64,000 nucleotides of DNA from Liopterus haemorrhoidalis (lineage: Eukaryota; Arthropoda; Insecta; Coleoptera; Dytiscidae): NCBI GenBank assembly GCA_963971575.1, contig OZ020611.1, forward strand, positions 55,461,381 to 55,525,380. The letters are read 5' to 3'. Of this stretch, positions 59,577-64,000 are shown in pieces. A program made the translations under genes and the position numbers. The notes beneath the pieces are model-generated. The model was not told where the DNA came from. It searched no databases and saw only the letters and a program-made list of their open reading frames with translations. Each line of letters begins with the position of its first letter. The stretch's first letter is position 1.

Positions 59577-59954
59577 GAGACTTATAGGTATAAGATATTC
59601 CAAACGTTTAAACAGAACTAAATGGAATTTTTATTTTTGTAAGTTGTCACGAGCTGGCTTTTCAATAATTGAATGGGCTTTTGCTAAATAAAATGATCAA
59701 AAGACTCATTTAAACTTTAAAAGTTACTAGTTTTCGACATCTAGTTCCACTTAAATCAAAGAAACAGACTATAAGCTATTCCAAACGTTTACGCGGTACC
59801 AAATGGAATTTTAATTTTCTTAAGTTGTCACGAGATAATATTATAATGTTTGAAGTTGGCTTTTGTTAAACAAAATTATCATAAGCTTCAATCAAACTTT
59901 AAAATTTACTAGAATTCAAAATCTATTTCCGCTTAAACCAAAGAAACCGACTAT
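59577..59954 (+). repeat. Two tandem copies of a roughly 190-bp unit
   Basis: Each unit has TATTCCAAACGTTTA, AAGTTGTCACGAG, GGCTTTTG.TAAA, a TTACTAG segment and TTCC.CTTAAA.CAAAGAAAC. Copies at 59577-59768 and 59769-59954 differ by scattered substitutions. A related single unit is at 36630-36795. Confidence 0.75.
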
Positions 59955-60007
59955 ATTATTATATATTTAGCTATTGCCAAATGCTTAGTAGAGTTTTGTA
60001 AACATGA

Positions 60008-61316
60008 CACCAAAAAACCCTTATAACGTCACTCATGTGTCTGTCTGTACGGTAAAAAATTTAACCAAACGGCTGAATGAAGTTAAAATTTTGACGTGCT
60101 TATACATCTGTTTATCCCACATATAGGAAAAATACTGAGAGTTCATAAAAACACATCCCGAGATAAATATAAACAAATATGTATTTATTGAAAAATTAAA
60201 TGTTTTTAACAATTTACTCAACAAGTAAATTTTTATTATTGTTTTTTTTTTTTTAATGGTATTTTCACAAAAAAATTATCATAAAACTTTTGTCCCCCAC
60301 CACATCTCCCATAGGGGTAGAACTAAAAATATGAAAAAATCTCCATAATGTACATTGATAGGAACCGAAATAGTTCAACAGGAATTTTTGATCAGAAAAA
60401 TATCGATTTTTTTGTGTTGTTGCAATAATAATTATTTTTTTAAAATTTAATGTGGGATATTAACAGCAATTTCATAGGACGTAGAACAAGGAATGGAAAG
60501 TAGTTTTTTAAAAGTCATTTCTTTTGACACAATTTTAGCCAAGGACGTGCTAAAAAAGTTCTTTTCTCGCATCCTTTTACCCAAAGAGCTTAAACTAAAA
60601 ATCTGAAAAAATTATAGGTAATGTAGGAAACGTACGACGTGAATTTTAGTACAGATTGCGTTTTTGAACAATATGGCAGTTTTTGTGTTTTTGACAAAAT
60701 TAATAATTTTTTTAATTAATGGCTAAAATATAGCTAATAATGCTTTGTATTTTTACTTGCCCGACCTTAGGGGCAAGTATTGTAATCGCGAAAATTTTCG
60801 ATGTCGAGATTTTGACTGATGACCACGTTTCATGGTCCAGGGAATCCAAAAAACCTATTTTCGAAGTGCCGTCCGTATGTGTGTGTTTTTGTGTGTGTGT
60901 CTGTGTGTCTGTGTGTATACACGATAACTCAAAAACGGTTTAACTTAAAGAGTTCGTTCTGGTACTAAAAAATTCTCCTAATAATTGGGAAGAACCCTAT
61001 TGTTTTTTATTAAAATCCGAAACCGGAAAAGGAAGTTATTAAACTTTAAAATTAAAAAAAAAAATCGGAACTAGTAAACCAAACATTGGACAAAAATTTG
61101 TATAGGACATAATTTGATGTATTTTTGAAGATATTTATCCTAAATTTTCTTATTTTACCTAAATCTTCTTTTAAATTTATTTTTATTTATTTATTTTTTT
61201 TATGTATTTTTTTTATTATTATTATTTTTATGGGAGGACAAGTCTAGCGGAGGTGTCCCTTCGCCACTGGTTTGTATTTATTAAAGTAGTATTTCGAAAA
61301 TTCACACTTCACATAA
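60008..61316 (-). repeat. Repeat family C copy, interrupted by family B
   Basis: Minus-strand family C order: CCCTTATAACGTCACTCATG, TCTGTCTGTACGGT, AACCAAACGGCTGAAT, AATAGTTCAACAGGAATTTT (60370), and the terminal AATTCACACTTCACAT at 61299-61314. Family B copy 3 lies inside at 60753-61270. Confidence 0.75.
60753..61270 (+). repeat. Repeat family B, copy 3, bracketed by a 9-bp direct repeat
   Basis: TTTGTATTT occurs at 60744-60752 and 61271-61279, on each side of a unit running from TTACTTGCCCGACC to CGCCACTGG. This looks like a target-site duplication and fixes the ends of family B. It contains a long TGTGTG/TCTGTG tract. No TIRs and no coding. Confidence 0.75.
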
Positions 61317-61785
61317 TTTTTTACCGACCGCCAACATATATAAGGGAGGTATTGTGATCATACCGATTTTGACATTACGAGATTTCGATGGATCTCTACG
61401 AATTGAGGTTCCTATTTTTAGCATGATGTCTATCTGTCTGTCTGTCGGTCGAATTTGCTCTGCACGTGTACACGGACGTGCAGACCAAATTCGGCTAAAA
61501 GGATTTTTATGAAACTTCATATTTAAGCTTTTGACATCAATGGCACGACTTGATCAACTTTTGGTAAAAGTCGGGTAACTAGAATTTGAGTTTACTCGTG
61601 TCGGTTTTAAGATTTTTGCTAATATTTCACAACAGAGTAATATTTCGAAAAAATTTATTTAACTAAAGTTGCTATAAAAGTAATAACTAACAACTTTTAT
61701 TTGAGACATTTTTTGATACAGCAGCCTAAATTAAACAAGTACTTTGTGATAGCGGTGGGTCTTGTGGTGGACACAGCTGATTTTT
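61317..61785 (+). repeat. Repeat family A, copy 4
   Basis: CCGACCGCCAACATATATAA to TGTGGTGGACACAGCTGATT with a short CTGTCTGTCTGTCGG tract. It abuts the terminal motif of the family C copy that ends at 61316. Confidence 0.85.
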
Positions 61786-62956
61786 TTAAAATTCTTATTG
61801 GGTCAAGTCAATTATTCCTATATAGGTCAACTTTTTAGATCCAACCGTTGTTCCACAATTTCTGTCCATAAAAACAGATAAATATATACAAATACATGAG
61901 TGTCATAAGGCCCGTGAAAACCGGGGGGGGGGGGGTGGAGCGAAAAGTTTTGGGGTAGAAGTTATATATATATATATATGTGTGTAACCGGGTATAATAC
62001 TCGCAAGGGGGAGCGTAACTTCAAGCTACACTATTGCATAAGGGCTTCTTGCTTACCTTTTATAATAACTTTAGCTAAGATCGTTCGGCCGAGTTGAATA
62101 ATTGCGATAAGCACGTTTGATTATTTGCCGCTTTTATTGCCCTTTGTCCACTTGGCCTAACAAATTGCACTCCTTAGTAATTACTTGGAATATATTATAT
62201 CTCAAAAAAATAAAAAATAATCTGAATTTTTTAGAAACATAAACAAGACATAATCATATTTAATTTAACGTTGGATGCAGCGCAGTTACTTTAGAAGCTG
62301 TAAAACAATTTGTCACATGTCCCAATGTTTAATTTGAAGTAATTGTTTGCCGAAGTAAGGCGGTATTCCCACGTAAAGATGAGTCAGAGCTTCGCATAAG
62401 TTACAAATTACCTACAAGAGGAGACGTTTGATAACCTGCTGCGCGGACACGAGGATTACAAGTTTACAAGAAGGGCAGGCAGGATTAACCCGACAAGGGA
62501 TTAACCTATCAACTCGACCATGTTTCGGTAATTACATGTGCGAACAGGTACACAAATAGATACAGTAGCTATATGAAAAGGTGTCAAGAAATATAGCGAC
62601 GCGCTGCCACTATAGTTTTAAAATTTCCCATAATATTAATCTACAGGGCAGCGCCGGTAAAAAGCAGGGGCGTAAGGGATACAGGCCCAGAGCGCCCGAT
62701 TTTAGGGGCGACAGAACTAATTCTTAAATATACATATTTGGAGTTTTTCTATTTTTTTATAACAAAATTATAAATTTTTATTTCTATATCAATCTTTTAT
62801 AAATATTATACACATATTAAATACAAAATTAAAATTAAATATGTACACATTTATTGATTATATAATAATATTCAGTCCTTTATTGAACTTCTGCAAAATA
62901 TCCAAAACATACATGCATATTATTGTAAATAAATAACAAAGAGTGTCTATTTAAAC
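61786..62956. other. Upstream intergenic DNA with minor repeats
   Basis: A G13 run and an (AT)n tract near 61920-61980, and a GGGGCGACAGAAC fragment near 62640-62760 related to those at 41550 and 56870. No gene recognised. Confidence 0.4.
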
Positions 62957-63456
62957 CAGGGGTCCCCAAAGTGGTCGATATCGACCCCCGGGGGTCGATA
63001 TGACATTGTTAGGGGTCGATTCTGGCTCGGGAATCGATTGGGGGTCTATGGAAAAAACTTAAAAATTACTTATAATTTTAATATACAACTGTATTAGCTA
63101 CACAGTGGTTGAGGCTGGTTTTAGCCATGTTAATTCCATCCTGATAAAACAGAGAAACAAGTTAGATGTAGAATTCCGTGGCGATTTAAGGCTGAAATTA
63201 ACTAATTTGGAACCCGACATTGCTAATCTTACAAAGAGTCACCAACCACACTCGTCACATTCACAATGATAATATAATTATATTAGATAAATGTAATATA
63301 AATAAAAAACACTGTACAATAAACCATATAAGAAATCACATAAGCGTAGTTTTTGCTTGCCGTATTATAATAACGTAATTGTAAAATAGAGGGGGTCGAT
63401 ACGAAGTCGAAAAACTATTCTGGGGGTCGACGGTCAAAAAAGTTTGTGGACCCCTG
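62957..63456 (+). mobile_element. hAT element, exact 8-bp duplication ATTTAAAC, keeping a transposase tail
   Basis: CAGGGGTCCCCAAAGTGG and, at the right, GTTTGTGGACCCCTG are TIRs; GGGGGTCGA repeats lie inside both. ATTTAAAC flanks exactly (62949-62956 and 63457-63464). It holds only the last 53 codons of a ZBED5-like transposase. Confidence 0.95.
63108..63269 (+). pseudogene. hAT (ZBED5/GTF2IRD2-like) transposase C-terminal tail
   Basis: The frame reads VVEAGFSHVNSILIKQRNKL, DVEFRGDLRLKLTNLEPDI, then SHQPHSSHSQ and a TGA. EAGFS..N.IK...RN.LDVE..LRL.L...EPDI is the conserved dimerisation end of ZBED5-type hAT transposases, also seen in the element at 46872-47100. Everything upstream is deleted. 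Confidence 0.85.
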
Positions 63457-63560
63457 ATTTAAACAATCTCCTGACATGTTTGAAGACACTGTTTCAAAGA
63501 TAGTTTTTTAAATAATTTAACGTAAAAAATGATCGTTCAGCAATACGTTGTATACTATAC

Positions 63561-63632
63561 TATATCTCAGAAAGACTGATAGTAATAAAATTTATTATAG
63601 TAACGTTAGTAATATTTACAACAGCTTTTATA
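63561..63632 (+). repeat. Single end of the 39028 MITE family
   Basis: TATATCTCAGAAAGACTGAT followed by AGTAATAAAATTTATTA matches the left TIR at 39028. No opposite end is seen. Confidence 0.55.
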
Positions 63633-63635
63633 GCC

Positions 63636-64000
63636 AGTGGTGTATCCATGATTCTTGGTTAGGGGGGTAGCATTTAAGATGTTATTTGTAAGAGGAGGAC
63701 TGGCGGCCCGCAATATATATATATTTTTTTTGTTGACCCGGAAGTTTTAGTGAAATAAAAAACTTGAGTTTATTTAGGATGTGGAATAGTCGTGTCCATA
63801 GATAAATATTAAAGAAGGAGGTTGTACGGGTTGCGAACAGCAATGAAAATTAATCAAATCAGCTGACAAGTTTTTAATAAGATTATTCTTCATCGGAGCT
63901 ACAATAGGATATATAGTATAAGTGTATATAACAGTAGAATGTAGTGTACCAGTAATAAATTATAATTATAAAAGTATGAATGAAAGTATAATGTAAAAAT
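63636..64000 (+). mobile_element. Possible hAT left end running to the window edge
   Basis: CAGTGGTGTATCCATGATTC followed by a GGGGGG run resembles a hAT terminus. The right end is not in the window. No coding domain in the rest. Confidence 0.3.

Noticed and set aside
60815..60850. CTGATGA followed by a short stem in family B, possible hammerhead ribozyme
   Set aside because: GACCA/TGGTC can pair, but the conserved GAAA after stem II is missing and copy 1 reads CTTATGA, so the core is not conserved.

Overview
The window is AT-rich animal DNA, almost certainly insect. It holds one recognisable host gene, the ParaHox homeobox gene caudal, on the minus strand. Around and inside it is a dense set of mobile elements: mariner, hAT, piggyBac, pogo/Tigger-like, PIF/Harbinger-like, LINE and SINE fragments. 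I place it as an insect from the caudal protein (N-terminal [17 protein letters not shown] motifs, YDW hexapeptide, Cdx/Cad homeodomain), a mellifera-type mariner transposase and a tRNA-derived SINE. The species cannot be told from this sequence.

Layout. 1-8.4 kb lies downstream of caudal: the C-terminal end of a piggyBac transposase cut by the window edge, a TIR-bounded pogo-like element with a PHD-like transposase tail, two abutting repeats of family B (one split by a TA-flanked MITE), a Tigger-like MITE and a 215-bp foldback. Caudal exon 2 with the whole homeodomain is at 8398-8759 and exon 1 at 44322-44772. The phase-1 GT-AG intron between them is about 35.6 kb. The intron holds LINE remnants, a SINE with target-site duplications, a mariner fragment, a TIR-bounded element with a THAP-like finger and a SWIM finger, many hAT MITEs with exact 8-bp duplications, minisatellite arrays, and three long repeat families (A, C, D) that carry TGTC-type microsatellites. 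A few GC-richer stretches that look non-repetitive are candidate cis-regulatory DNA.

44.8-64 kb is upstream of caudal. A possible TATA box lies about 240 bp before the ATG. Beyond it are a dead mariner carrying two nested hAT insertions, a piggyBac-type MITE with TTAA ends, a Harbinger-like hairpin MITE, further hAT elements with 8-bp duplications, and families A, B and C nested in one another. No second host gene was found.

How it works together. Caudal is the only gene I expect to be expressed with a host function (posterior patterning and gut identity). The rest records repeated insertion, readable from nesting order and target-site duplications. Three patterns deserve attention: a TIR element pairing THAP and SWIM fingers; one minisatellite unit carried by unrelated hAT ends; and an ordered microsatellite plus AAACGGCT-type module shared by four repeat families. 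Repeat-family boundaries without a target-site duplication are approximate. All alignments were done by eye.
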